Assembly: GCF_002001015.1 (NCBI RefSeq)
Contig: NZ_MUNO01000005.1
Coordinates: 62,001 to 126,000, forward strand
Reading direction: 5' to 3'
From: Polaromonas sp. A23
Lineage (GTDB): Bacteria; Pseudomonadota; Gammaproteobacteria; Burkholderiales; Burkholderiaceae_C
DNA length: 64,000 nucleotides
Positions within the stretch are counted from its first letter, which is position 1, and every line of letters begins with the position of its first letter. The position numbers and the translations under genes are program-made. The notes beneath the pieces are model-generated. The model saw only the letters and a list, made by a program, of their open reading frames with translations, searched no databases and was not told the DNA's origin. Shown here in pieces: positions 36,021 to 43,164 of this stretch.

Positions 36021-36728
36021 ATGCAAGGCACGCTGATGCTTCTGCCCGGCCTGATGTGCGACGCCGCCGTCTGGGCGCACCAGGTGGCGGCCTTGCCGGC
36101 CCGCTGTGTGGTGCCGGCCTGGGGCTTGCGCAGTTCCCTTTCCGACATGGCCCTGCAAGTGCTGCAGGAGGCCCCCACCGAACGGTTTGCGCTGGCCGGG
36201 CATTCCATGGGCGGGCGCGTTGCTCTGGAGGTGATGCGCCTCGCGCCCCAGCGCGTCGAGCGCCTGGCGCTGCTGGACATCGGCACGCATCCCCTGGCCC
36301 CTGGTGAGGCTGGCGAGAAGGAGCGGGCAGGGCGCATGACCCTGCTGACACTGGCCCGCAGCCGCGGCATGCGCGCGCTTGGCGAGCAGTGGGCGCGCGG
36401 CATGGTTCACCCGGACCAGCTGGACACGCCGCTTTTTGAATCCATTCTGGACATGCTGGAGCGCAGCAATCCGGATCAGTTTGCGGCGCAGATCCACGCA
36501 CTGCTGAACCGGCCTGATGCAGCGCCTTTGCTGCCGGGCATTGCCTGTCCCACGCTGGTCTTGTGCGGGCGTGACGACGCCTGGAGCCCGCCGCCACAAC
36601 ACCAGGCCATGCACGCCGCCATTGCCGGCTCCAGCCTGTGCCTTGTGGACCATTGCGGCCACATGAGCACGATGGAGCAACCGGCAGAAGTCAGCGCCGC
36701 CCTGGCGAACTGGCTGGCGCGCGGATGA
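36021..36728 (+). CDS. Alpha/beta-hydrolase
   Basis: A 235-residue alpha/beta-hydrolase-fold enzyme. The nucleophile elbow is GHSMGG (Ser near residue 61), the acid is in LVLCGRDDAWSPPP and the His in CGHMSTMEQP at the end. It starts only six bases after the aldo/keto reductase stop; the much longer upstream frame overlaps that gene and lacks similarity. A sense copy of the dispersed element follows. It may cleave an ester, lactone or C-C bond; substrate unknown. Confidence 0.9.
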   Translation: MQGTLMLLPGLMCDAAVWAHQVAALPARCVVPAWGLRSSLSDMALQVLQEAPTERFALAGHSMGGRVALEVMRLAPQRVERLALLDIGTHPLAPGEAGEKERAGRMTLLTLARSRGMRALGEQWARGMVHPDQLDTPLFESILDMLERSNPDQFAAQIHALLNRPDAAPLLPGIACPTLVLCGRDDAWSPPPQHQAMHAAIAGSSLCLVDHCGHMSTMEQPAEVSAALANWLARG

Positions 36729-36734
36729 ATCTTT

Positions 36735-36797
36735 TGCTTCAAAAACAATCGCAACTAAGACCCAGCTGACAATGGCTATCGGCCAATTTGGCTGGGA
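36735..36797 (+). repeat. Dispersed element, copy I
   Basis: Reads GCTTCAAAAACAATCGCAAC, TAAGACCCAGCTGACAATGG and CTATCGGCCAATTTGGCTG. It is a diverged copy seven bases 3' of the hydrolase gene in the sense direction and abuts the LysR-gene fragment that bounds the P450 module. Confidence 0.7.
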
Positions 36798-36824
36798 GCC
36801 TGACCTGACGCGGCATCGACAAGC

Positions 36825-36945
36825 GCCGGACCCACCACGGCGTCCAGCTGTTCACGCAGCCAACGGTGCGCCGGGTCCTGCTGGTAGCGGATGTGCCAGA
36901 TCGCGTACATGGACATGCCGGGGCAGGGCAGGGGCGGCGGCCAGC
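36825..36945 (-). pseudogene. Duplicated 3' fragment of the LysR gene at 40824
   Basis: About 115 bases match 40855-40975 with only a handful of substitutions, in the same orientation at an offset of 4030. Read leftward it encodes CPGMSMYAIWHIRYQQDPAH and RWLREQLDAVVG, the last part of the LysR protein at 40824. The rest of the gene is absent. The two copies bound the P450 module, as expected if that module arrived by recombination or as part of a duplication. Confidence 0.85.
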
Positions 36946-36998
36946 TTCAGCCTGTGACTGTTGGGGTCGTGGAAATGAATCGACTTGAAGAGCAAGGG

Positions 36999-38240
36999 TC
37001 AGGCCAGCAGCGCCGCCAGATCAAAGGCTGCATCGCCCGCCTGCGCGGCAGTAGGGGTCTTGCTCTTGTCCATCAGTTTGCGCGCGAGCAGGTGGTCCTT
37101 GCCGGCATTGACGCTGTCCACGGCAATGAGGCGGCCCTGTCGGAAGTGGTAGACACTGAAGCTGGCCGAGTCCATGTCGCCGCGCACCGCCCATTCATCG
37201 GCGCCCGCCGAGAGGCCGGCCATCTGCAGCTTGCGGTCGTACTGATCGCTCCAGAACCAGGGCGTGGCGGTAAACGGCCGATCCTGGCCCAGCAGCGCTG
37301 CCGCTGCGCTCTTGCCTTGCTCTGTGGCGTTCTGTACCGACTCCAGCCGCAGCAGCGTGCCGTCGGGCAGCCGGCGCGCGGTGCAATCGCCCGCGGCGGC
37401 GATGTCGGGGTCGCTGGTGCGGCCGCAAGCGTCCACCACGATGCCGCGGTCGCATTCGAGCCCCGCGGTGCGCGCCAGCTCGTCGTTGGCGGAGACGCCG
37501 ACACCCATCACCACCAACCCTGCGGGGCAAACGCTGCCGTCAGCCAGGCGCACGCCGGTGACCGCGCCGTCGGTGCCGGCCTCGATTGCCGCAATCGCGG
37601 CGCCGAGCACCAACTGCACGCCATGACCACGGTGCAGGTCGGCGTACCAGTCCGATAGCACCGGGGTGAGTGCGCGGCCCAGCAGCCGCGGCGCGGCTTC
37701 CAGGACCGTCACGTTCAAGCCCTTCTTGCGCGCCGTGGCCGCGACTTCCAGCCCGATGAAGCCGCCGCCGATCACGACCACGGGCAACTGCCCGGCCATG
37801 CATAAGGACAGGCGTTGCGCGATGGCGTCCGCGTCGTCGCGCGAACGCAATGCCTGCACGCCTTGGGCGGTGGCGCCCGGCATTGCCAGCGTGCGCGGCG
37901 TCGAGCCCGTGGCGAGCACCAGCCCGTCGTAGGGCAGGGCGCTGCCGTCGGCCAGGCGCACATGGTGCGCGCCGCGGTCGATGGCGGCCACCGCCGCACC
38001 CGTGCGCAGCGCGATGTTTTTTCTGGCCAGCGCTTCGGGGGCGCGCATTACCAGTTGCGCAGCATCCATCTCGCCGGCCAGCCAGGCTTTGGACAGGGGT
38101 GGTCGGTGGTACGGTCCATGGGCCTCATCGCCCAGGACCGTGACAGACCCCTCGAAGCCGCCTGCGCGCAGGGCCTCGGCTGCTTGCAGGCCGGCCTGGC
38201 CCGCGCCGACCACCACGATTTCGCGTCTCACCTGCGCCAT
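36999..38240 (-). CDS. Ferredoxin reductase for the P450 system
   Basis: A 413-residue FAD-dependent NAD(P)H reductase of the rhodocoxin/putidaredoxin reductase type. The FAD loop is VVVGAGQAGLQAAEAL (residues 8-23), followed by YHRPPLSKAWLAGEM, LVLATGSTPR, the NAD loop VVIGGGFIGLEVA and AAAGDCTARR near residue 285. It passes electrons to the adjacent [2Fe-2S] ferredoxin. It is the last gene of the leftward P450-ferredoxin-reductase operon, eight bases after the ferredoxin stop. Confidence 0.94.
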   Translation of the reverse strand: MAQVRREIVVVGAGQAGLQAAEALRAGGFEGSVTVLGDEAHGPYHRPPLSKAWLAGEMDAAQLVMRAPEALARKNIALRTGAAVAAIDRGAHHVRLADGSALPYDGLVLATGSTPRTLAMPGATAQGVQALRSRDDADAIAQRLSLCMAGQLPVVVIGGGFIGLEVAATARKKGLNVTVLEAAPRLLGRALTPVLSDWYADLHRGHGVQLVLGAAIAAIEAGTDGAVTGVRLADGSVCPAGLVVMGVGVSANDELARTAGLECDRGIVVDACGRTSDPDIAAAGDCTARRLPDGTLLRLESVQNATEQGKSAAAALLGQDRPFTATPWFWSDQYDRKLQMAGLSAGADEWAVRGDMDSASFSVYHFRQGRLIAVDSVNAGKDHLLARKLMDKSKTPTAAQAGDAAFDLAALLA

Positions 38241-38248
38241 GGCTATTT

Positions 38249-38572
38249 CTATTCCTGGGTTTCAGGAAGATGCACCACCAGGCCATCAAGCGCGGGCGAG
38301 GCCTTGAGCTGGCAGGCCAGGCGGCTGTTGGGCCGCCGTGGCGCGGCGGTGTTTTCCAGCATCGCCAGCTCCGTCTCACTGGGCGGTGCAAGATCGCCCA
38401 AGCGCGCCTCGTCGACATAACAGTGGCAGGTGGCGCAGGCGCAGGACCCGCCGCATTCGCCCAGGATGCCGTCGATGCCGTTGGCGGTGGCGCCCTGCAT
38501 CAGGCTCCAGCCGTCAGCCAGGCCGATGGTTGTGGATTGCCCGGAGGCTTCGATATAGGTGATGTTGGCCAT
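38249..38572 (-). CDS. [2Fe-2S] ferredoxin of the P450 system
   Basis: A 107-residue adrenodoxin/putidaredoxin-type ferredoxin. Cluster ligands lie in GECGGSCACATCHCYV (the C-x5-C-x2-C pattern) and the fourth in LACQLKA. It delivers single electrons to the P450. It starts three bases after the P450 stop, showing a tight operon. All four cysteine positions are present. Confidence 0.95.
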   Translation of the reverse strand: MANITYIEASGQSTTIGLADGWSLMQGATANGIDGILGECGGSCACATCHCYVDEARLGDLAPPSETELAMLENTAAPRRPNSRLACQLKASPALDGLVVHLPETQE

Positions 38573-38575
38573 GGC

Positions 38576-39751
38576 TCAGTCCACCGCCAGGTCCAGCACC
38601 AGCGGACTGCGGAACGTGGAAGAGGGCATCCATGCCAGCTGCTCGGCGACGCGGTGGTAGTTGGGGAACACCTTGTGGAATTCCTCGAACGCGATCTTCA
38701 CCGAGAGGCGGGCGATCGCGGTGCCCAGGCAGGCGTGCACGCCGCCGCCAAAGCCCAGATGGCCGCGCGGCTTGCGCGTGATGTCATACGCGTCGGGGTT
38801 CGGATACTGGCGTTCGTCGCGGTTGCCGCTGCCATAGGCGAGGCAAACAAAGTCGCCGGCCTTCATGGTCTGGCCATGCAGCGTGACGTCCTTCATCAGC
38901 CGGCGGCGGAAGCGCTGGGCCGAGGTGTTGAAGCGCAGGCTTTCCTCGATCGCGTCCGGCAGCAGGGCCGGGTTGTCGATGACTGCCTTGCGCGCTTCGG
39001 GATGGTCGGCCAGGTTCAGTGCGAACATCATCATGAAGCCGCCCAGCGACTCCACGCCCGCCATGATCAGCGTGGTGGTGGTCAGCAGCACCTCGCGCTC
39101 GTCGAGGCGGTCGCCATCGATCTCAGCCAGGGCGAAGTTGGAGATCAGGTCGTTGCGCGGTGCGGCGCGGCGCAGCGCGATCACCTTGCCGGCATAGTCC
39201 TGCATCCAGTTGTAGGCGGCGATGTGTTCCGGCCCCTTGTTGCGGGTGTGCGGATCGCTCTGCACCATCAGCACCGCCTTCTCGCGCACGGTCTGCTCGT
39301 CCACCAGCGCTTCGTCGCCAGTGGGCAGGCCCAGGGCCGTCATCAGCACGCGTACCGTGAACTTGGCCGAGAAGTCCTTGAAGTCGAACTGTGGCTGCCC
39401 ACGCAGTTCCTCGGCTGCGCCCTTGGCGATCGCACGGATCGGCTCGCCCAGGCTCTCCAGGTTGCGCTTCATGAACGCGTGCTGGATCAGGCCGCGCAGA
39501 CGGTCATGCCGCGGGGGATCGGTTGTGCCCAGCGTGGCGCCGGCGCGGTTGGGCAACTCAGTCATCAGGTTGCCGCTGGCCGACGAATAGGTCTGCCAGT
39601 CCTGTCCCGCGGACACGATGTCCGAATACCGGGACAGCACCCACATCTGGGCCTCGGGGCTCCAGAAGCACGGGTGATCGTCGCGCAGGCGCTTGTAGTA
39701 GGGAAAGGGATCGGCGTCCACCGCCGGCGAGTAGGGGTCGAAGCTGAACAT
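38576..39751 (-). CDS. Cytochrome P450
   Basis: A 391-residue bacterial class I P450. The haem loop is HLGFGGGVHACLG with the Cys ligand, the ExxR motif is EESLR, and the I-helix motif reads MAGVES. The last has Glu-Ser where most P450s have an acid followed by Thr, so oxygen activation may use Ser. ATG 39751 follows AAGGAGA. With its own ferredoxin and reductase it forms a complete monooxygenase. Between two aromatic clusters it may O-demethylate or hydroxylate an aromatic acid; the substrate is inferred only. Confidence 0.94.
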   Translation of the reverse strand: MFSFDPYSPAVDADPFPYYKRLRDDHPCFWSPEAQMWVLSRYSDIVSAGQDWQTYSSASGNLMTELPNRAGATLGTTDPPRHDRLRGLIQHAFMKRNLESLGEPIRAIAKGAAEELRGQPQFDFKDFSAKFTVRVLMTALGLPTGDEALVDEQTVREKAVLMVQSDPHTRNKGPEHIAAYNWMQDYAGKVIALRRAAPRNDLISNFALAEIDGDRLDEREVLLTTTTLIMAGVESLGGFMMMFALNLADHPEARKAVIDNPALLPDAIEESLRFNTSAQRFRRRLMKDVTLHGQTMKAGDFVCLAYGSGNRDERQYPNPDAYDITRKPRGHLGFGGGVHACLGTAIARLSVKIAFEEFHKVFPNYHRVAEQLAWMPSSTFRSPLVLDLAVD

Positions 39752-39787
39752 GGTTGTCTCCTTTTTTGACGACGGGCCGCCCCTAGG

Positions 39788-39827
39788 CAAAAACCCCCTC
39801 GGAGGGGGCAGCGAAGCGTGGGGGCAT
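39788..39827 (-). repeat. GGGGGC-rich dispersed repeat with terminator-like hairpin
   Basis: The + strand reads AAAAACCCCCTCGGAGGGGG then CAGCGAAGCGTGGGGGC. CCCCCTC-GGAGGGGG pairs, and on the minus strand it is followed by five Ts, so it resembles an intrinsic terminator facing the P450 gene 37 bases downstream. A related CAGCGA...GCGTGGGGGC-type sequence is at 59240-59297. Confidence 0.65.
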
Positions 39828-39923
39828 GTGCCTCAGGTGGGGCAACTTTAAGGTGCGGGTAGCGGCTTGGCACTGCAAAAAGACTGGTGAAAACTTGCAC
39901 TTTTCGTTCAAAATGAACCCACT

Positions 39924-40832
39924 GTGGTCAAGCCCTATTCGTCCGCCATCCCCTCTTTCGCCCTGTATGGCGAGGCCGCGTCGCCTGGGCAGGAGATGCT
40001 GCACATCGAAGAGGTGCAGTCGCGCAGCCGCCTCTATCACTGGGAGATTTCGCCGCACGTTCACCAGGGGCTCTATCAGGTGTTATGGGTGCAGCGCGGC
40101 GAGGCCGCCATCGCGTTGGACGAGCGGCGTGAGGTGGCTCGGGGACCGGCGGCTACGGTCGTACCGCCGGGCGTGGTGCACGGGTTTCGGTTTGCGCCGG
40201 ATACCGACGGGCTGGTTCTGACGCTGAGCCCGCGCTTTCTGGTGGAAGGGGAGTTTCAGTCGGTGGGGGAAGCTTTCCGAAACCTCTTTTCCACCCCCGG
40301 GGTGCTGCGCTTCGAGGATGGCGAGGCGGCTGCGGTGCGCCTGGATGCATTGCTTCGTGAACTGCATGCGGAGTTCACTTCGCCTGGCAACGCCGAGGCT
40401 CCAGTGGCGGGCTGGCTGGCCCGCGCCGTCGTGTGGCGGCTGGCGCAGGCGCGCGCGCAGGGCCGGCAGTCGGGCGAGGGGCGCGGGCGGCACCAGGCGC
40501 TGTTCACCCGCTTCCTGCTGCTGGTCGAGGAGCACTTTCTCGCGCACTGGTCGCTGGAGCAGTACGCGTCGCGTCTGGGGCTGTCTACGGCGCGGCTGAA
40601 TCGACTGGCCCGTGCGGAGAGCGGGCGCTCGGCGCTGGAGCTGATTCATGAGCGGCTGACGCGCGAAGCCTGCCGTCGGCTGATGTACATTGCCGCGCCC
40701 GCAGCCAATCTGGCGGCGGAACTCGGCTTCGAAGACCCCGCGTATTTTTCGCGCTTCTTCAAGCGGCGCACGGGCCTCAGCCCACACCGCTGGCGGCAGG
40801 CGCACCGCGGCAGCGAGCCGCTCTCAGGCTGA
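39924..40832 (+). CDS. AraC-family regulator
   Basis: A 302-residue regulator divergent from the P450 operon. The N-terminal cupin part (HIEEVQSRSRLYHWEISPHV, PPGVVHGFRF) binds an effector, as in PobC/HpaA-type activators of aromatic degradation. The C-terminal AraC domain has SLEQYASRLGLSTARLNRLA and LAAELGFEDPAYFSRFFKRR. The start is GTG at 39924. The 172-base gap to the P450 start should hold its binding site; ACTGCAAAAAGACTGGTG and AACTTGCAC near 39872-39900 are candidates. Confidence 0.92.
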   Translation: MVKPYSSAIPSFALYGEAASPGQEMLHIEEVQSRSRLYHWEISPHVHQGLYQVLWVQRGEAAIALDERREVARGPAATVVPPGVVHGFRFAPDTDGLVLTLSPRFLVEGEFQSVGEAFRNLFSTPGVLRFEDGEAAAVRLDALLRELHAEFTSPGNAEAPVAGWLARAVVWRLAQARAQGRQSGEGRGRHQALFTRFLLLVEEHFLAHWSLEQYASRLGLSTARLNRLARAESGRSALELIHERLTREACRRLMYIAAPAANLAAELGFEDPAYFSRFFKRRTGLSPHRWRQAHRGSEPLSG

Positions 40833-41762
40833 CGCCTCGTTTTCCAGCGCCAGGGCCGGGCCCACCACGGCGTTCAGCTGTTCACGCAGCCAGCGGTGCG
40901 CCGGGTCCTGCTGGTAGCGGATGTGCCAGATCGCGTACATGGGCATGCCGGGGCAGGCCAGGGGCGGCGGGCAACTGGCCAGGCCCTGCAGGGTGTGGCG
41001 CGCCAGCAGGCCGGGCACGGTTGCAAGCAGCGGTGTGCCGCGCAGAAACGCGGGCAGTGCGCTGAAGGACGGCACCATCACCGTGAAGTGCCGCTTCAGG
41101 CCGCGTGCCGCCAGAACCTGGTCGATTTCCAGGCTGCGGCGCGGCTCGTACACCACGGTGGCGTGACTGGCGGCCAGGTAGTCGGCCTCGGTGCACGGGG
41201 CCTCACGTACCGCCGGGTCGTAGAAAACCCGGTACTGGTCCTCGAACAGCCGCTTTTGCACAATGTCGCTGCCTTCGGGCGGGCGCGGGCTGATGGCCAG
41301 CTGGCAGTCGTCGCTGCGCAGCATTTCCAGCCGCGGCACCGCTGACGGAATCACGCGCAGCACCACACCCGGCGCCTGCGCGCGCAGGCGCGCAGCCAGC
41401 GCAGGCAGCAGCAGGTCGCGCTGAAAGTCATTGGCGGCGATGGTGAAGGTGGTTTGCCACTGCGCCGGGTCGAAGTTACCGAGCCGGGCAAAACGTTCCA
41501 GGGCGCCCAGCAATTCACGCGCCGGTGCGGCCAGAGCCTCGGCGCGCGCGGTGGCCACGATGCCGCGGCCGGCCTTCACAAACAGCGGGTCGCCGGTGAC
41601 GGCGCGCAACCTGTCCAGGCCGTGGCTTACAGCGGACTGCGTCACGCCCAGGCGCTGCGCTGCCGCGGTCACGCTGCCGGTTTCGAGCACGCTCAGCAGC
41701 AACTGCAACAGCCGGGCGTCCAGGCCGGATCCATCGGATTCATTCATGGGTTTCATCAGCAT
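40824..41762 (-). CDS. LysR-family regulator of the second ligAB-like pair
   Basis: A 312-residue LysR regulator, divergent from the dioxygenase pair at 41834. The HTH is LLQLLLSVLETGSVTAAAQR, LGVTQSAVSHGLDRLRAVTG; the effector domain has FAPROGATE-type beta structure starting FTIAANDFQRDLLLPALAAR. Two starts are possible (MLMKPMNES at 41762 or MNESDG at 41747). Its last ~40 codons are duplicated at 36825-36945, beyond the P450 module. Its 3' end overlaps the convergent AraC gene by nine bases. Confidence 0.9.
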   Translation of the reverse strand: MLMKPMNESDGSGLDARLLQLLLSVLETGSVTAAAQRLGVTQSAVSHGLDRLRAVTGDPLFVKAGRGIVATARAEALAAPARELLGALERFARLGNFDPAQWQTTFTIAANDFQRDLLLPALAARLRAQAPGVVLRVIPSAVPRLEMLRSDDCQLAISPRPPEGSDIVQKRLFEDQYRVFYDPAVREAPCTEADYLAASHATVVYEPRRSLEIDQVLAARGLKRHFTVMVPSFSALPAFLRGTPLLATVPGLLARHTLQGLASCPPPLACPGMPMYAIWHIRYQQDPAHRWLREQLNAVVGPALALENEASA

Positions 41763-41833
41763 TCATCGGTTTATCTTTTGTAATCGGGCGGCAATACTGG
41801 GGTACTGATACAAGTCAAGCCCAGGAGATTTCC

Positions 41834-42205
41834 ATGTCCTATTCCCCGCCAAAGCCGATTCCCGGTACCACGCTGTTTGACGGCGAGCAGGCCCAAAAAG
41901 GCTATGCGCTCAACAAGATGTGTTTTTCCTTCAACAACGCGGACAGCCGTGCGGCCTTCAAGGCCGATGAGGTGGGTTACATGCTTCGCTACGGCCTGAA
42001 CGAGCAGCAGGCCCAAGCCATACGTACGCGCAACGTGCTGGGCCTGCTGGCGGCCGGCGGCAACGTGTATTACCTGGCCAAGTTCGCCGGCATCCTGGGG
42101 CTGGACGTGCAGGATCTGGGCGCCGCGCAGACCGGTCTGAGCAAGGAAGCCTTCAAGGCGCGCCTGCTCGCGCAGAACGATCAACCCGCCACACTGTTGG
42201 CCTGA
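41834..42205 (+). CDS. LigA-like extradiol dioxygenase alpha subunit, second copy
   Basis: A 123-residue paralogue of PmdA: IPGTTLFDGEQAQKGYALNK, MCFSFNNADSRAAFKADEVG and LLAAGGNVYYLAKFAGILGL. It lacks the C-terminal tail of PmdA. AGGAGA precedes the ATG. Together with the next gene it forms a second type II extradiol dioxygenase, possibly for gallate, 3-O-methylgallate or another catechol. It is divergent from its LysR regulator. Confidence 0.9.
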   Translation: MSYSPPKPIPGTTLFDGEQAQKGYALNKMCFSFNNADSRAAFKADEVGYMLRYGLNEQQAQAIRTRNVLGLLAAGGNVYYLAKFAGILGLDVQDLGAAQTGLSKEAFKARLLAQNDQPATLLA

Positions 42206-42216
42206 GGAAAAGTACC

Positions 42217-43056
42217 ATGGCAAAAATCATCGGTGGCCTGACCACCTCCCACGTGCCCGCCATTGGCGGTGCGATCGCCCGGGGAGCCCAGCAGGAGCCT
42301 TACTGGAAACCTTTTTTTGACGGCTTCCTGCCGGTGCGGGCCTGGCTCGACGAGGTCAAACCCGACATTGCCGTGGTGTTCTACAACGACCACGGCCTGA
42401 ACTTCTTTCTGGACAAAATGCCGACCTTTGCCGTGGGTGCCGCGCCCGAGTACCGCAATGCCGACGAAGGCTGGGGCATCCCCACGCTGCCGCCGTTCAA
42501 GGGCGTGCCCGCGCTGTCCTGGCACATCATCAATGCGCTGGTGGACAAGGAGTTCGACATCACGACCTGTCAGGAAATGCTGGTGGACCATGCTTTCACG
42601 CTGCCGCTCAAGCTGTTCTGGCCCGAGGGGCCGTGCCCGGTGCTGACGGTGCCGATCTGCATCAACACCGTGCAGTTTCCGCTGCCCAGCGCCAAACGCT
42701 GCCTGGCTTTGGGCAAGGCGGTGGGCGAGGCGATTGCCTCGTGGGACAGCGACAAAAAGGTGGTGGTGATAGGCACCGGCGGCCTGAGTCACCAGCTCGA
42801 TGGCGAACGTGCCGGTTTCATCAACAAGGCCTTTGACCTGAAATTCATGGACAGCCTGATCAGCGAACCCGAGTGGGCCGCGCAATACAGCATCCATGAA
42901 CTTGTCGAAAAAACCGGTACCCAGGGCGTGGAACTGCTGATGTGGCTGGCCACGCGCGCTGCCGTGCCCGGCCGCGTGCGCAAGGTGCACACCAATTACC
43001 ACATCCCGATTTCCAACACGGCCGCCGGCATGATGGCGCTGGAGGCGTTGGACTAG
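42217..43056 (+). CDS. LigB-like extradiol dioxygenase beta subunit, second copy
   Basis: A 279-residue paralogue of PmdB with all iron-site residues: His in TSHVPAIG (residue 12), His in YNDHGLNFF, Glu in QGVELLMW, and the catalytic His in LVDHAFTLP. Sequence divergence from PmdB is substantial, so a different catechol such as gallate or a methylated gallate is plausible; this needs assay. It starts 11 bases after the alpha gene. A dispersed element with a strong hairpin follows. Confidence 0.92.
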   Translation: MAKIIGGLTTSHVPAIGGAIARGAQQEPYWKPFFDGFLPVRAWLDEVKPDIAVVFYNDHGLNFFLDKMPTFAVGAAPEYRNADEGWGIPTLPPFKGVPALSWHIINALVDKEFDITTCQEMLVDHAFTLPLKLFWPEGPCPVLTVPICINTVQFPLPSAKRCLALGKAVGEAIASWDSDKKVVVIGTGGLSHQLDGERAGFINKAFDLKFMDSLISEPEWAAQYSIHELVEKTGTQGVELLMWLATRAAVPGRVRKVHTNYHIPISNTAAGMMALEALD

Positions 43057-43072
43057 AACAGATCGGTTCTAC

Positions 43073-43131
43073 TGCTCTCAAAAAAATAGCGCCTCACGCC
43101 CGGTATATAAGGGCGTGAAGCGCTTTTTGAT
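43073..43131 (+). repeat. Dispersed element, copy J (strong hairpin)
   Basis: Reads TGCTCTCAAAAAAATAGCGC, CTCACGCCCGGTATATAAGG and GCGTGAAGCGCTTTTTGAT. GCGC-CTCACGCCC pairs with GGGCGTG-AAGCGC and is followed by TTTTT, so this copy is a good intrinsic terminator for the ligAB-like pair. The minus-strand rpoD ends 34 bases further on. Confidence 0.85.
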
Positions 43132-43164
43132 CGTCAAACCCGGGGCGGGGCCCGGAAATGCCGC

